DNA from: Croceicoccus sediminis | Lineage (GTDB): Bacteria > Pseudomonadota > Alphaproteobacteria > Sphingomonadales > Sphingomonadaceae | Assembly: GCF_007570835.1 (NCBI RefSeq) | Contig: NZ_SUNC01000001.1 | Span: 1,116,001-1,180,000 of the forward strand | DNA: 64,000 bases | Direction of reading: 5' to 3' | In this document: one piece after another, positions 1-9,712 of the stretch | Numbering within the stretch: position 1 is the stretch's first letter | Layout of the letters: each line of letters starts with the position of its first letter | Program-made: the position numbers and the translations under genes | Notes under the pieces: model-generated | Told to the model about the DNA's origin: nothing | The model's database searches: none | Seen by the model: the letters and a program-made list of their open reading frames with translations, nothing else

Positions 1-1
1 C

Positions 2-1546
2 GGCGTCGAGGTGCTGGGCGAATATTATTGGCGACTTGCCCCCAATCGCGAGCTGACCCTTGGCGCCAGCGTCTATTCCGACGTCGCGCCGATGCTGTCG
101 GCAAGCTATGCCGCGCTGACCGAAGACGGGGCCTACCAGGTCACCGGCTATGCCACGAACAGCTCGCGCATTTCCATCGGCGGCGATGCCGGGGACGTCA
201 TTCCCGGCGCGCAGGAATCGATCCGCGGCTATTTCGATTCGAACGGGCGTTTCCAGCTGGACGAGAACTGGTCCGTCACCGGTTCCGTCCGTTATGCCAG
301 CGACCGCACGTTCCTGCGCCGCTACGACATCAGCCGCGATGACCGGCTTCGTTCGATGATCAATGTCGAACGGATCGACGACGACAGTTACCTCTCCATC
401 GCGGGCTGGGCCACCCAGACGCTGCGCACCGGCGAACGGCAGGGGCTGGTCCCCTTCGCCCTGCCGCTGATCGACTATCGCCGTCGCCTTTCCGACCCCG
501 TCCTGGGCGGCAAGGTCATGCTTCAGGCCAATACGCTCTTGCTGGAACGTTCGGACGGGCAGGACACGCAGCGCGCATTTACCAGCGCGGAATGGAGCCT
601 GCGCAAGCTGACCGGCATGGGCCAGGAAGTCACCTTCACCGCGCTGGCCCGCGGCGACGTCTATCACACCGACGAAACCGGCCTCACCAGCGTTGCGCTC
701 TACCGCGGGAACGAGGGGTGGGAGACCCGCGCCATGGCGATCGGCGCCGTAGACGTGAAATGGCCGCTGGTGGGCGGTGTCTTCGGCGGCACGCAGGTCC
801 TGACCCCGCGGGTCCAGTTCGTGGCCAGCCCGTCGATCCGCAACCTTGCCATCCCGAACGAGGATGCCCGCGCCGTCGACCTTGAGGATTCGAACCTCTT
901 CGCGCTCAACCGTTTTCCCGGATACGACCGGGTGGAGGACGGCGCACGCGTGACTTACGGCCTCGACTGGCGCTGGACCGCGCCGGGATGGCGCGTGAAG
1001 ACCACGCTGGGGCAATCCTATCGCCTGTCGAACCAGTCGGACATCCTGCCCGACGGCACCGGCCTCACTTCGCGCACGTCCGACGTCGTGGGCCGCAGCG
1101 AAGTGCGTTACCGCGATTTCGTGTCGTTCACGCACCGCTTCCGGCTGGACAAGGACAACCTTGCCGTGCGCCGCAACGAATTCGACGTCGCGGTCGGCAG
1201 CCGCAAGACATATGTCGAGGCTGGCTATCTCCGGCTCGACCGCAATATCCCCGACACGCTGGAGGATCTGGGCGACCGCGAGGAATTGCGTGTTGCGGGC
1301 CGTATCGCCTTTGCCAACTACTGGTCGCTGTTCGGTTCGACGGTCGTGAACCTCACCGACCGCGAGGAAGACCCATCGTTCACATCCGACGGGTTCGACC
1401 CGCTGCGCACGCGGCTTGGCGTTGCCTATGACGACGAATGCATGTCGATCGCGCTGACCTGGCGCCGCGACAGCTTTACCAGTGGCGATGCGCGCAAGGG
1501 CAACACGTTCCTGTTCCGCTTCCGGCTCAAGGGTCTCGGGCTGTAA
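2..1546 (+). CDS. lptD: LPS-assembly protein LptD (C-terminal part, 5' end outside window)
   Basis: The reading frame is open from the first bases, so the gene starts upstream. The 514 visible residues look like the outer-membrane beta-barrel of LptD (OstA), which inserts lipopolysaccharide into the outer leaflet with LptE. They show alternating amphipathic strands rich in Tyr/Arg/Asp, for example YYWRLAPNRELTLGAS near the start and FRFRLKGLGL at the very end, where an aromatic/leucine-terminated last strand is normal for barrels. The N-terminal periplasmic domain is missing because of the window edge. A surA-like gene follows about 180 bp downstream, then pdxA and rsmA, the usual alphaproteobacterial lptD-surA-pdxA-rsmA order. 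Identification rests on the barrel pattern plus this gene order. Confidence 0.9.
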   Translation, partial: GVEVLGEYYWRLAPNRELTLGASVYSDVAPMLSASYAALTEDGAYQVTGYATNSSRISIGGDAGDVIPGAQESIRGYFDSNGRFQLDENWSVTGSVRYASDRTFLRRYDISRDDRLRSMINVERIDDDSYLSIAGWATQTLRTGERQGLVPFALPLIDYRRRLSDPVLGGKVMLQANTLLLERSDGQDTQRAFTSAEWSLRKLTGMGQEVTFTALARGDVYHTDETGLTSVALYRGNEGWETRAMAIGAVDVKWPLVGGVFGGTQVLTPRVQFVASPSIRNLAIPNEDARAVDLEDSNLFALNRFPGYDRVEDGARVTYGLDWRWTAPGWRVKTTLGQSYRLSNQSDILPDGTGLTSRTSDVVGRSEVRYRDFVSFTHRFRLDKDNLAVRRNEFDVAVGSRKTYVEAGYLRLDRNIPDTLEDLGDREELRVAGRIAFANYWSLFGSTVVNLTDREEDPSFTSDGFDPLRTRLGVAYDDECMSIALTWRRDSFTSGDARKGNTFLFRFRLKGLGL

Positions 1547-1730
1547 CCCTTTTTGCCCCCCTTCCACGCGTCTTGTGTTGCCCTTCGCAGGCCATGACCC
1601 TAAACGCCTTGGCGACATGCGGGGGCAAAGGGCGGCTCATCTATGGTTAAGCCGGGGCAAGCCATTGGCGCAGTTTGATGCAAATGTTCGCGCCTGCCGC
1701 GCGGCAATAGGAATGTCAGGTTCAAGACTT

Positions 1731-3131
1731 ATGACCATGGGCAACACTTCGACCATGAGCGACACGATCTTCCGTGCGGCTGGCCGCGCGGGTCTGATGC
1801 TGGGCGCGGCTGCCATGCTGGCAAGCCCGCTGGCCGCGCAGACCCCGGCGGCCAATGCCGCCAATGCCGATGATCCGGGCGCCAATGCCAATCTGGACCT
1901 GCCGGCCGCCCCCAACATCCTGGCGGCGGAACCGGTCACGCAGTTTCGCGGCGCGACCGCGATCGTCAACGGCACGATCATCACCGGTACCGACATCGAC
2001 CACCGCCTTGCGCTGGTCCTTGCCGCCAACCAGAACCAGCTTTCGGCAGAGGACAAGGAGCGCCTGCGCGCGCAGGTCTTGCGCAACCTGATCGACGAGA
2101 CGCTGCAAATTCAGGAAGCGCGGGCGTCGGAGCTTGAGGTTTCGGATTCCGAGGTGGAGGCGACCTACAACCGCGTCGCGCAGCAGAACTTCGGCATGAC
2201 GCCGTCGGACCTCGACGAATACCTCTACAAGGTCAAATCGTCGCCCGCTTCGATGAAGCAGCAGATCCGCGGCGAACTTTCGTGGCAGCGCATCCTGCGC
2301 CGTAACATCGCGCCGTTCATCAACGTGTCCGAAGAGGAAGTGAACGAGCGGCTCGACCGCCTGAAGGCCGACCGTGGGACCGAGGAATACCGCCTCGGCG
2401 AAATCTTTCTTTCGGCGACGAGCGAGACCAAGCCCGAGGTTCAGCGCCAGGCCCAGCAGATCATGGAACAGCTGCGCGAGGGCGGCAGCTTCGTCGCTTA
2501 TGCGCGCCAGTTCAGCCAGGCATCGACCGCGGCGGTCGGCGGCGATCTTGGCTGGGTGCGCCTTGCCCAGCTCCCGCCCGAACTGGCCGAAGCGGCTTCG
2601 CAGATGCAGTCCGGCCAGCTGGTCGGCCCCATCGAACTGCGCGGCGGCTATTCGCTGCTCTACCTGATCGACACGCGCAAGGTGCTGATGGCCGACAAGG
2701 GCGAAACCGTCCTCAGCCTCAAGCAGATCTCGATCGACTTTCCCGAAGGCATGTCGGCCGACGCGGCCGCCAAGCGCGCGAACGATTTCGCCAAGGCCGT
2801 CCAGCAGATCGACGGCTGCGGCGCGGCCGAAAGCGGTGCCGCCGCGATGGGCGCGCAGATCGTGTCGAACGACAACTTGCGCGTGAAGGACCTGCCCCCG
2901 CAGCTTCAGGAAACGCTGCTCGCCCTGCCGCAGGGCGGCATCACGCAGCCGTTCGGTTCGGCAGCGGAAGGCGTGCGCGTGCTGATGGTTTGTGGGCGCA
3001 CCGATCCGGCGACGGCCGGCGGCCCGACCTTCGATGAACTGATGGCGCAGATCGAGGACGAGCGTATCAACAAGCGCGCCCAGATCTACTTGCGCGACCT
3101 GCGCCGCGACGCTGTCATCGACTATAACTAA
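1731..3131 (+). CDS. surA: SurA-like periplasmic peptidyl-prolyl isomerase/chaperone
   Basis: About 466 aa. A signal peptide (AGLMLGAAAMLASPLAAQ) is followed by a SurA N-terminal chaperone segment (TAIVNGTIITGTDIDHRLAL) and one parvulin (PpiC) rotamase domain around residues 220-320 (EEYRLGEIFLSA ... GGDLGWVRLAQLPPE ... GGYSLLYL). The protein would escort outer-membrane barrels such as LptD, encoded just upstream. The frame runs back into lptD, but the signal peptide fixes the true N-terminus to 1731, 1737 or 1755; none has a strong ribosome-binding site, so the start is uncertain. Only one clear parvulin domain is visible, against two in the E. coli protein. pdxA follows after 19 bp. Confidence 0.88.
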   Translation: MTMGNTSTMSDTIFRAAGRAGLMLGAAAMLASPLAAQTPAANAANADDPGANANLDLPAAPNILAAEPVTQFRGATAIVNGTIITGTDIDHRLALVLAANQNQLSAEDKERLRAQVLRNLIDETLQIQEARASELEVSDSEVEATYNRVAQQNFGMTPSDLDEYLYKVKSSPASMKQQIRGELSWQRILRRNIAPFINVSEEEVNERLDRLKADRGTEEYRLGEIFLSATSETKPEVQRQAQQIMEQLREGGSFVAYARQFSQASTAAVGGDLGWVRLAQLPPELAEAASQMQSGQLVGPIELRGGYSLLYLIDTRKVLMADKGETVLSLKQISIDFPEGMSADAAAKRANDFAKAVQQIDGCGAAESGAAAMGAQIVSNDNLRVKDLPPQLQETLLALPQGGITQPFGSAAEGVRVLMVCGRTDPATAGGPTFDELMAQIEDERINKRAQIYLRDLRRDAVIDYN

Positions 3132-3150
3132 GAGACCGGGGCAAGGGCCG

Positions 3151-4164
3151 ATGACACGCGTCCGCCCGCCCCTCGTCGCCTCGCTTGGCGATCCGGCAGG
3201 CATCGGGCCCGAAATGCTGATCAAGGCATGGACGGCGCGCGGGCCGGAACGCCTCGCGCCGTTCGCCGTGGTGGGCAGCCTTTCGCTGATGCAGGCCATT
3301 GCGGACAACGTGCCGCTGGCATCGGTCCGCGCCGTGGACAGGCTTGAACAGGCAGCGGACGTCTTTGCCGATGCGCTGCCGGTGATCGACATCGGCTCGC
3401 TCGCCTACACCCCCGGCGCGCCTTCGCGTGAGGGCGCAAAGATCGCGCTGGCCTCGCTCGAACGGGCGACAGGGCTGGCACGCGACGGCGAGGCATCGGC
3501 CCTCGTGACCGGACCGATCGCCAAGGCCGAGTTGCAGGACGTGGGCTTTGCCCATCCCGGACAGACCGAGTTCGTGGCCGAAGCCTGCGGTATCGCGCCG
3601 CAGGACGCGGTCATGATGCTGGCGGGCCCCTCGCTCAAGGTCGTGCCGATGACGGTGCACGTTTCGCTGGCCAGCGTTCCGGGCCTTTTGACGCGCGACC
3701 TGATCGTCAGCCGCATCCGCATCGCGGCAAAGGCGCTGGCCCGCGATTTCGCTCTGCCCGAGGCGCGTGTCGCGGTCGCGGGGCTCAACCCCCATGCCGG
3801 TGAACAGGGCCGCATGGGCCGCGAAGAGATCGAGATCATCGCCCCTGCGGTCGAGGTCTTGCGAGCAGGCGGGCTCGACGTCGTCGGGCCGCTCGCCGGG
3901 GACACGATGTTTCACGCCGCCGCACGCGCGAATTACGACCTGGCGGTGTGCATGTACCATGACCAGGCCCTGATCCCGATCAAGGCGCTCGACTTCGATC
4001 GCGGGGTCAACGTGACGCTGGGCCTGCCGATCATTCGCACCTCTCCCGACCATGGCACCGCGTTTTCGCTGGCCGGAACAGGCCGCGCCGACGCCGGGCC
4101 GACGATCGCGGCGCTGCGCATGGCGGCAGAGTGCGCCGAACGCCGGGCGGAGCAAGCCGCGTGA
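3151..4164 (+). CDS. pdxA: 4-hydroxythreonine-4-phosphate dehydrogenase PdxA
   Basis: 337 aa, normal family length. It oxidises and decarboxylates 4-phosphohydroxy-L-threonine in pyridoxal-5'-phosphate biosynthesis. Family blocks seen in order: SLGDPAGIGPEM at the N-terminus, VTGPIAKAELQDVGFAHPGQ, AVAGLNPHAGEQGRMGREE, and YHDQALIPIKALDFDRGVN followed by RTSPDHGTAF. The metal-binding histidines lie in FAHPGQT, NPHAGE and YHDQ. It starts 19 bp after surA with GGGGCAAGGGCCG ahead of the ATG, and its stop overlaps the GTG start of rsmA, so the two are probably translationally coupled. Confidence 0.95.
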   Translation: MTRVRPPLVASLGDPAGIGPEMLIKAWTARGPERLAPFAVVGSLSLMQAIADNVPLASVRAVDRLEQAADVFADALPVIDIGSLAYTPGAPSREGAKIALASLERATGLARDGEASALVTGPIAKAELQDVGFAHPGQTEFVAEACGIAPQDAVMMLAGPSLKVVPMTVHVSLASVPGLLTRDLIVSRIRIAAKALARDFALPEARVAVAGLNPHAGEQGRMGREEIEIIAPAVEVLRAGGLDVVGPLAGDTMFHAAARANYDLAVCMYHDQALIPIKALDFDRGVNVTLGLPIIRTSPDHGTAFSLAGTGRADAGPTIAALRMAAECAERRAEQAA

Positions 4165-4982
4165 GCCTGCCCCCGATCCGCGAGACGATCCGCCAGCACG
4201 GCCTTACCGCTTCCAAGGCGCTGGGACAGAATTTCCTTTTGGACGAACAGTTGCTGGACCGCATCGCAGCCATTCCCGGCGACCTCAAAGGCCGCAATGT
4301 GCTGGAAGTCGGCCCCGGCCCCGGCGGCCTGACCCGTGCGTTGCTGCGCGCAGGCGCCAAAGTCACCGCGATCGAGATGGACAAGCGCTGCCTGCCCGCG
4401 CTGGCCGAACTGGACGCGCATTTTCCCGGACAGCTGACGGTGATCCAGGGCGATGCGATGCGCCACGATCCCGCCGACCTGTTCGACGGGCCTTACGCCG
4501 TCGTCGCCAACCTGCCCTACAACGTCGGCACCGCGCTCTACACCGGGTGGATGAGCGGGACGGAATGGCCGCCGCAATGGTCGTCGCTGACCCTGATGTT
4601 CCAGCAGGAAGTGGCGCAGCGCATCGTGTCCGAGCCGAACACCGGCGCCTACGGCCGCCTTGCCGTCCTGTCGCAATGGCGGTCGAGCGCAAAGATCGCG
4701 ATGAAGGTCCACCGCAGCGCCTTTACCCCGCCGCCCAAGGTGATGAGCGCGATCGTCCACGTGACCCCGGTTCCCGCGCCGCCGGGCGTGTCGAGTCCGG
4801 TGCTGGAAGCCGTGACCGAAGCCGCCTTCGGCCAGCGCCGCAAGATGCTGCGCCAGAGCGTTAAGCGTGTGCCCGGCGCGCTCAACGCGCTCAAGACGCT
4901 CGACATTGATGAAACACGCCGGGCCGAAACGCTGTCGGTGGGTGAATTCGTGGCAATCGCGGAGCAACTATCCCCGCGTTAG
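4161..4982 (+). CDS. rsmA: 16S rRNA (adenine(1518/1519)-N6)-dimethyltransferase RsmA
   Basis: 273 aa from a GTG start that overlaps the pdxA stop (GTGA). A longer frame opens at 4131, but VSLPPIRETIRQHGLTASK from the GTG matches the usual N-terminus. KsgA-family motifs: ALGQNFLLDEQLLDRIA, the SAM-binding loop VLEVGPGPGGLTRALL, the catalytic NLPYNV motif, FQQEVAQRI, and a C-terminal TPPPKVMSAIV / RRKMLRQSVK region. It dimethylates two adjacent adenines near the 3' end of 16S rRNA as a late 30S assembly step. Confidence 0.96.
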   Translation: MSLPPIRETIRQHGLTASKALGQNFLLDEQLLDRIAAIPGDLKGRNVLEVGPGPGGLTRALLRAGAKVTAIEMDKRCLPALAELDAHFPGQLTVIQGDAMRHDPADLFDGPYAVVANLPYNVGTALYTGWMSGTEWPPQWSSLTLMFQQEVAQRIVSEPNTGAYGRLAVLSQWRSSAKIAMKVHRSAFTPPPKVMSAIVHVTPVPAPPGVSSPVLEAVTEAAFGQRRKMLRQSVKRVPGALNALKTLDIDETRRAETLSVGEFVAIAEQLSPR

Positions 4983-4985
4983 GCG

Positions 4986-6011
4986 TCAGAAAGGATCGCT
5001 GACCAGCTTCACGCAATGGCCGCGATCGGTCGGCTCGACAGAAATTTCGGCCCCCGCCTGACGAGCGAACGCATGCATCAATCCGGTTCCCGTCCCGCCA
5101 CCGCGCCGAGGTTGCATTGCGTCGGCAGGCTGAACCGGCATGCCGATACCGTCGTCGCGGACCATGACCGACCAACCTACGCCGTCACGGCGGAATGTCA
5201 CTTCCACAGATCCGGCACGGCCATCGGGAAAAGCGTACTTTGCGCTGTTGGTCAGCGCCTCGTTCACGAACAGGCCAAGCGCGACGGCAACCTGCCTTGG
5301 CAGGACAGAGGCGTCGATGTCGGCGTGGACGGTAACGTTGTCGGCAAATCCGGCTTCGTTCACCCGGCCAACGACTTCTTCGAGATAGTCGCGCACCTCG
5401 ACGCTGCTCCCCTCTCCCTGACTGTCGGCAAGGTTGGCGTAGGCCCGCGCGAAAGTGTGCACCCGTCCCGTCGCTTCGCCGAGGGCGGATATGACCGATT
5501 CGTCCTTGGTCCGCCGTTTCTGGAGTTCCAGCAGGCTCGCTACCAAGGCAAAGTTGTTCTTCGTGCGATGTTCCAGTTCGGCCATCAGCAACCCGCGCCG
5601 TTCGATCTCCTCGTCACGGGCCTGTGCGGCGGCCTGCACCGCGCGGCGGAACGTTTCCGCAAGCAGGGCGACGACTGCGACTGCCGAACCGTTGATCGCC
5701 ACGCGCGAGGGGTCTGTTTCGATGATGAACCGGAAACTGCCGACAGTGGGCAGGACGAACCACCATGCCCAGAAAAAGCTGAACAGGTAGGCGACAAGCC
5801 CGGCGCGCCAGTGCCCGAACAAGGTGGCGATGAGCACGGTGGGATAGACCAGTGCGAACGGCCCAGAAGTCGGCGCGACGAGATCGAGCAGGCTGCGGGT
5901 CCCGATCATGGCAAGCGCGCAAACGATTCCAAACAGGGCCTGCACGCCAAGCTTCGCCGTCGGCGAGGAAAATCCCGCACTGACGTCAAAGGTCGCAAGG
6001 CGTTGAAACAT
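4986..6011 (-). CDS. Membrane-anchored HWE/HisKA_2-type sensor histidine kinase
   Basis: 341 aa from the ATG at 6011 (a TTG 63 bp upstream is also in frame). The N-terminal third holds about four hydrophobic segments resembling a DUF4118-like membrane sensor (PFALVYPTVLIATLFGHWRAGLVAYLF is partly visible as two helices). Then comes the phospho-acceptor box LEHRTKNNFALVASLL, a HisKA_2 signature with the modified His at HRTKNN. An ATPase domain follows with the N-box FVNEALTNSAKYAF and G-box DDGIGM, ending in a GTGTGLMHAFA-type lid. No response regulator is adjacent, so the partner is unknown. Kinases of this class often feed the alphaproteobacterial general stress response, but nothing here proves that. 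It is convergent with rsmA, with only 3 bp between the genes. Confidence 0.85.
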   Translation of the reverse strand: MFQRLATFDVSAGFSSPTAKLGVQALFGIVCALAMIGTRSLLDLVAPTSGPFALVYPTVLIATLFGHWRAGLVAYLFSFFWAWWFVLPTVGSFRFIIETDPSRVAINGSAVAVVALLAETFRRAVQAAAQARDEEIERRGLLMAELEHRTKNNFALVASLLELQKRRTKDESVISALGEATGRVHTFARAYANLADSQGEGSSVEVRDYLEEVVGRVNEAGFADNVTVHADIDASVLPRQVAVALGLFVNEALTNSAKYAFPDGRAGSVEVTFRRDGVGWSVMVRDDGIGMPVQPADAMQPRRGGGTGTGLMHAFARQAGAEISVEPTDRGHCVKLVSDPF

Positions 6012-6141
6012 GGAGATCCCCGAACAGCCAGTCCGGAGAGGATCCCCGGGCAAGTCCCGCACCTGCTGGTACAAAGGAACTATACCCGGGGTTTATAGGC
6101 TAAACCGCGATCATGCGAATGATTTCATCCGCTTGGCAGAA

Positions 6142-8259
6142 TCACGCCATGGCGCTGGCGCGCTCCTTCTTGCGCAGGCGCCATGCATGCAGCAGCGGTT
6201 CGGTATAGCCCGAAGGCTGTTCGACACCCTTGAACACGAGGTCCTTCGCCGCCGAAAAGGCGGGGCCGTCCTCGTTCCCGACCAGTGGTTCGTAGCTTGA
6301 ATCGCCCGCGTTCTGTTCGTCAACCTTGGCGGCCATGCGGCGCATCGAATCCATGACCTGTTCCTCGGTGACGACACCGTGGAGCAGCCAGTTGGCCATG
6401 TGCTGGCTGGAAATGCGAAGCGTCGCGCGGTCTTCCATCAGGCCGACGTCGTTGATGTCGGGCACCTTGGAACAGCCGACGCCCTGATCGATCCAGCGCA
6501 CGACATAGCCCAAAAGCCCTTGCGCGTTGTTGTCCAGCTCCTCGCGCAGTTCTTCTTCCGACCAGTTGACCCCGTCGGCGAGCGGCACGGTCAGCAGCTT
6601 GTCGAGCGAAGGAATGCCCTCTGCGGCGACTTCCTGCTGGCGGGCGAAGACGTCGACCTTGTGATAGTGCAGCGCGTGGAGCGTTGCGGCCGTGGGCGAA
6701 GGCACCCACGCGGTGTTCGCGCCCGTCATCGGGTGGCCGATCTTTTCGACCAGCATCTGGCCCATGCGGTCGGGTGCGGCCCACATGCCCTTGCCGATCT
6801 GCGCCTTGCCCGAAAGGCCGTGCTTCAAACCGATGGCGACGTTGCGCTTTTCATAGGCGGCGATCCAGTCGCTGCCCTTCATCGCACCCTTGCGGATCAT
6901 CGGGCCGGCCTGCATCGAGGTGTGCATTTCATCGCCCGTCCGGTCGAGGAAGCCGGTGTTGATGAAGACGATACGGTCCCGCACCGCGTGGATGCAGGCG
7001 GCAAGGTTCGCGCTGGTGCGGCGTTCCTCGTCCATGACGCCGACCTTGATCGTGTGACGCGCAAGGCCCAGCAGGTCCTCGACCGCATCGAACAGGTCGT
7101 TGGTGAACTTGCACTCTTCCGGTCCGTGCATCTTGGGCTTCACGATGTAGATCGAACCGGTGCGGCTGTTGCGCAGGCGTCCCAGCTTTTCGAGGTCGTG
7201 GCGGCTGATCGCGCTGGTGATGACAGCGTCCATGATGCCTTCGGGGATCTCGCTGCCATCGGCGAGCAGGATCGCCGGGTTGGTCATCAGGTGGCCGACA
7301 TTGCGCACGAACAGCAGGCTGCGTCCCGGCAGCGTCGCGGCATTGCCGTCGGGGGCGGTATAGGCCTTGTCCGGCTCGAGCGAGCGGGTCATCGTCTTGC
7401 CGCCCTTCTGGAAGCTCGCATCCAGCGTGCCGCGCATCAGGCCCAGCCAGTTGGAGTATGCCTCGCGCTTGTCCTCGGCGTCGACGGCGGCGACCGAATC
7501 TTCCATGTCGACGATCGTGGTCAGCGCCGCTTCCATGTTGATGTCGGCAATGCCTGCCTTGTCGGTCTTGCCGATGGGATGGTCCGCATCGAACACGACT
7601 TCGACGTGAAGGCCGTTGTGGACGTAAAGGTTGCCCTTCTCGGTCGTGCCCACGAACTGCGCCGGATCGGCCAGTTCAATGGCGTCGCGGCTTTCCAGAT
7701 CGGCCCACGAACCGTTTGCCAGCGGGACGATATGGTCCAGCGTCTGGCGACCCTTGGCGATGACCATCGCGCCGCGCTGTGCGTCGAAGCCGCCAGCCGG
7801 AACCGGCTCGTCGGTAAGGGCGTCGGTACCATAATAGGCATCGTAGAGGCTGCCCCAACGCGCATTGGCGGCATTGAGCACGAAGCGCGCGTTCAACGAG
7901 GGGACGACAAGCTGCGGCCCGGCCATCGTCGCGATTTCGGCATCGACGTTCTCGGTCCCGATCTCGAAGCTGCCTGGTTCGGGGACGAGATAGCCGATTT
8001 CGAACAGGAAGGCCTTGTATTCGGCCATATCGATGGGCTTGCCCGCCCGCGCCTTGTGCCAGGCGTCGATCTTTTCCTGCAGGTCTTCGCGCTTGGCCAG
8101 AAGCGCGCGGTTTACCGGCACGAACCTGTCGAGAAGGTCGGCAAAGCCCTGCCAGAAGGCGCGGGCATCCATGCCAAGCGGTGCAAGAACGTCGCTTTCG
8201 ACAAATTGCGCCAGCGCGGTCTCGACCTTCAGGCCAGCCTTTTCAACGCGTTCAACCAT
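6142..8259 (-). CDS. glcB: Malate synthase G
   Basis: 705 aa, close to the roughly 720 aa of isoform G. It condenses glyoxylate with acetyl-CoA to malate in the glyoxylate bypass. Visible family blocks: [36 protein letters not shown] (catalytic acidic region), [17 protein letters not shown], and [24 protein letters not shown] shortened here as [14 protein letters not shown]. The ATG at 8259 has AGGAAATT directly upstream; the longer in-frame extension to 8328 lacks a site. No isocitrate lyase is adjacent, so the gene stands alone. A divergent intergenic region of about 217 bp separates it from the M20 hydrolase. Confidence 0.97.
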   Translation of the reverse strand: MVERVEKAGLKVETALAQFVESDVLAPLGMDARAFWQGFADLLDRFVPVNRALLAKREDLQEKIDAWHKARAGKPIDMAEYKAFLFEIGYLVPEPGSFEIGTENVDAEIATMAGPQLVVPSLNARFVLNAANARWGSLYDAYYGTDALTDEPVPAGGFDAQRGAMVIAKGRQTLDHIVPLANGSWADLESRDAIELADPAQFVGTTEKGNLYVHNGLHVEVVFDADHPIGKTDKAGIADINMEAALTTIVDMEDSVAAVDAEDKREAYSNWLGLMRGTLDASFQKGGKTMTRSLEPDKAYTAPDGNAATLPGRSLLFVRNVGHLMTNPAILLADGSEIPEGIMDAVITSAISRHDLEKLGRLRNSRTGSIYIVKPKMHGPEECKFTNDLFDAVEDLLGLARHTIKVGVMDEERRTSANLAACIHAVRDRIVFINTGFLDRTGDEMHTSMQAGPMIRKGAMKGSDWIAAYEKRNVAIGLKHGLSGKAQIGKGMWAAPDRMGQMLVEKIGHPMTGANTAWVPSPTAATLHALHYHKVDVFARQQEVAAEGIPSLDKLLTVPLADGVNWSEEELREELDNNAQGLLGYVVRWIDQGVGCSKVPDINDVGLMEDRATLRISSQHMANWLLHGVVTEEQVMDSMRRMAAKVDEQNAGDSSYEPLVGNEDGPAFSAAKDLVFKGVEQPSGYTEPLLHAWRLRKKERASAMA

Positions 8260-8476
8260 AATTTCCTGCCTCGTCATTACAATTCGTGTCACGGCCCATC
8301 GCGCGCAGGGCTTCATAGCACCATGCACGGTATGAGGAGGGAGGATTTTCAGATTCGCCGAGGCGGCTCATGCCAAGCCCGCGCGGCTCTGGCAAGAGAC
8401 ACAATCGTATCACGGGCCAATCCGTGCCATGCTGGCGGCTGGTCAAGTGGGGTGGTCGTCGCTAGGTAAGTTTCCA

Positions 8477-9712
8477 ATGAAACCGAATATGCCCGATAAG
8501 ACAGAACAGGCCATGCTGGAGCGGGTCGATGCGCCCGCCATGCTGGAACGCACCCTGGGATGGAGCGCGATCCAGTCCGGCACCGGCAATCTCGACGGCC
8601 TGGCCCGGCAGGCCGCCGCCCTGGCCGATGCCTTTTCCGCCCTGCCCGGCGAAGTCCGGCTGGAAGATCCCGAACCGATCACCGCCATCGGCGCGGACGG
8701 GACCGAGCTGCCGGTCACACGCGGCAAGCATCTCGTCGTCTCGGTCCGCCCGGATTCGAACCGCCGCCTGCTGCTGACCGGCCACATGGACACGGTTTTT
8801 CCCGCCGACACCGGTTTCCGCACCGTGCGAGAGGTCGAACCCGGCGTGCTGAACGGCCCCGGACTGGCCGACATGAAGGGCGGCATTTCCGTCATTCTTG
8901 AGGCGCTGAAGCTGTTCGAGGCCAGCGATGCGGCAGGCGATATCGGTTACGACGTGATGATCAACTCGGACGAGGAAACCGGCTCTGCCGCCTCTGCCCC
9001 GCTGATCGAACGGCTGGCGCGCGGCAAGATGGCGGCGCTGACCTACGAACCGGCGACAGAGCCGGACGGCACGCTGGCAGGGGCCCGCGGGGGGTCGGGC
9101 AATTACAGCCTGATCGTCACGGGCCGCTCCGCCCATGCCGGGCGCAATCCGCAGGACGGGCGCAACGCCATCGTCGCGGCAGCTGATCTGGCGATCCGGC
9201 TGAAGGCGCTGACTTATGACGAAATGAGCGTGAATCCGGCAAAGATCGAAGGCGGCAGCGCGAACAACGTGGTGCCCGACCATGCGGTCCTGCGCTTTAA
9301 CATCCGCCCCAGGACGATAAAGGCGGCACAGCATTTCGACCTCTCGCTTTCCTTGATGCTGGAAGAAGTCGCGGCCGAACATGACGTGCAGATCCACCTG
9401 CACGGCGGCATCTCGCGCCCGCCAAAGCCCATCGACGAAAAGGCGGAAAAGCTGTTCGGCGCGGTACGCGATTGCTGCGAAGGGCTTGGCCTGCATTATG
9501 GCCGCAAGGACACCGGCGGCGTGTGTGATGGCAACAACATCGCGGCCTGCGGCGTGCCGGTTGTCGACACGATGGGCGTGCGCGGCGGGTCCATCCACTC
9601 TCCCGATGAATACATGATCGTGGAATCGCTTGCCGAACGGGCAAAACTGTCCGCCCTTCTGTTTCACCGGCTTGCGCTCGGTGCCCTTGATGCACGAGAG
9701 ATCGTTCGATGA
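8477..9712 (+). CDS. M20-family metallohydrolase in the arginine succinyltransferase operon
   Basis: 411 aa from ATG 8477, preceded by TAGGTAAG. It resembles carboxypeptidase G2/ArgE-type M20 zinc peptidases. The metal-site motifs are TGHMDTVFPA, GPGLADMKGGI, NSDEETGSAASAPL (catalytic Glu pair) and the C-terminal SIHSPDEYM histidine. The dimerisation insert carries GNYSLIVTGRSAHAG. Its stop overlaps the astA start, so it is the first gene of an astA-astB operon. A role in removing an acyl group from an arginine-catabolic intermediate is inferred from context; the canonical desuccinylase AstE belongs to a different (M14-like) family and is not in this window. Confidence 0.85.
   Translation: MKPNMPDKTEQAMLERVDAPAMLERTLGWSAIQSGTGNLDGLARQAAALADAFSALPGEVRLEDPEPITAIGADGTELPVTRGKHLVVSVRPDSNRRLLLTGHMDTVFPADTGFRTVREVEPGVLNGPGLADMKGGISVILEALKLFEASDAAGDIGYDVMINSDEETGSAASAPLIERLARGKMAALTYEPATEPDGTLAGARGGSGNYSLIVTGRSAHAGRNPQDGRNAIVAAADLAIRLKALTYDEMSVNPAKIEGGSANNVVPDHAVLRFNIRPRTIKAAQHFDLSLSLMLEEVAAEHDVQIHLHGGISRPPKPIDEKAEKLFGAVRDCCEGLGLHYGRKDTGGVCDGNNIAACGVPVVDTMGVRGGSIHSPDEYMIVESLAERAKLSALLFHRLALGALDAREIVR

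Noticed and set aside
1722-3392. 556-aa open frame antisense to surA
   Set aside because: High-GC codon bias leaves the antisense frame open. The plus strand holds SurA and PdxA with clear domains, and the antisense product has no recognisable fold.
6076-6092. Stress-sigma promoter upstream of the histidine kinase
   Set aside because: GGAAC is followed by TTT after 11 bases, not the required spacing, and lies on the strand opposite to the kinase gene.
6379-8469. 696-aa open frame antisense to glcB
   Set aside because: It mirrors malate synthase codon bias; no ribosome-binding site, no domain, and the sense gene is unambiguous.
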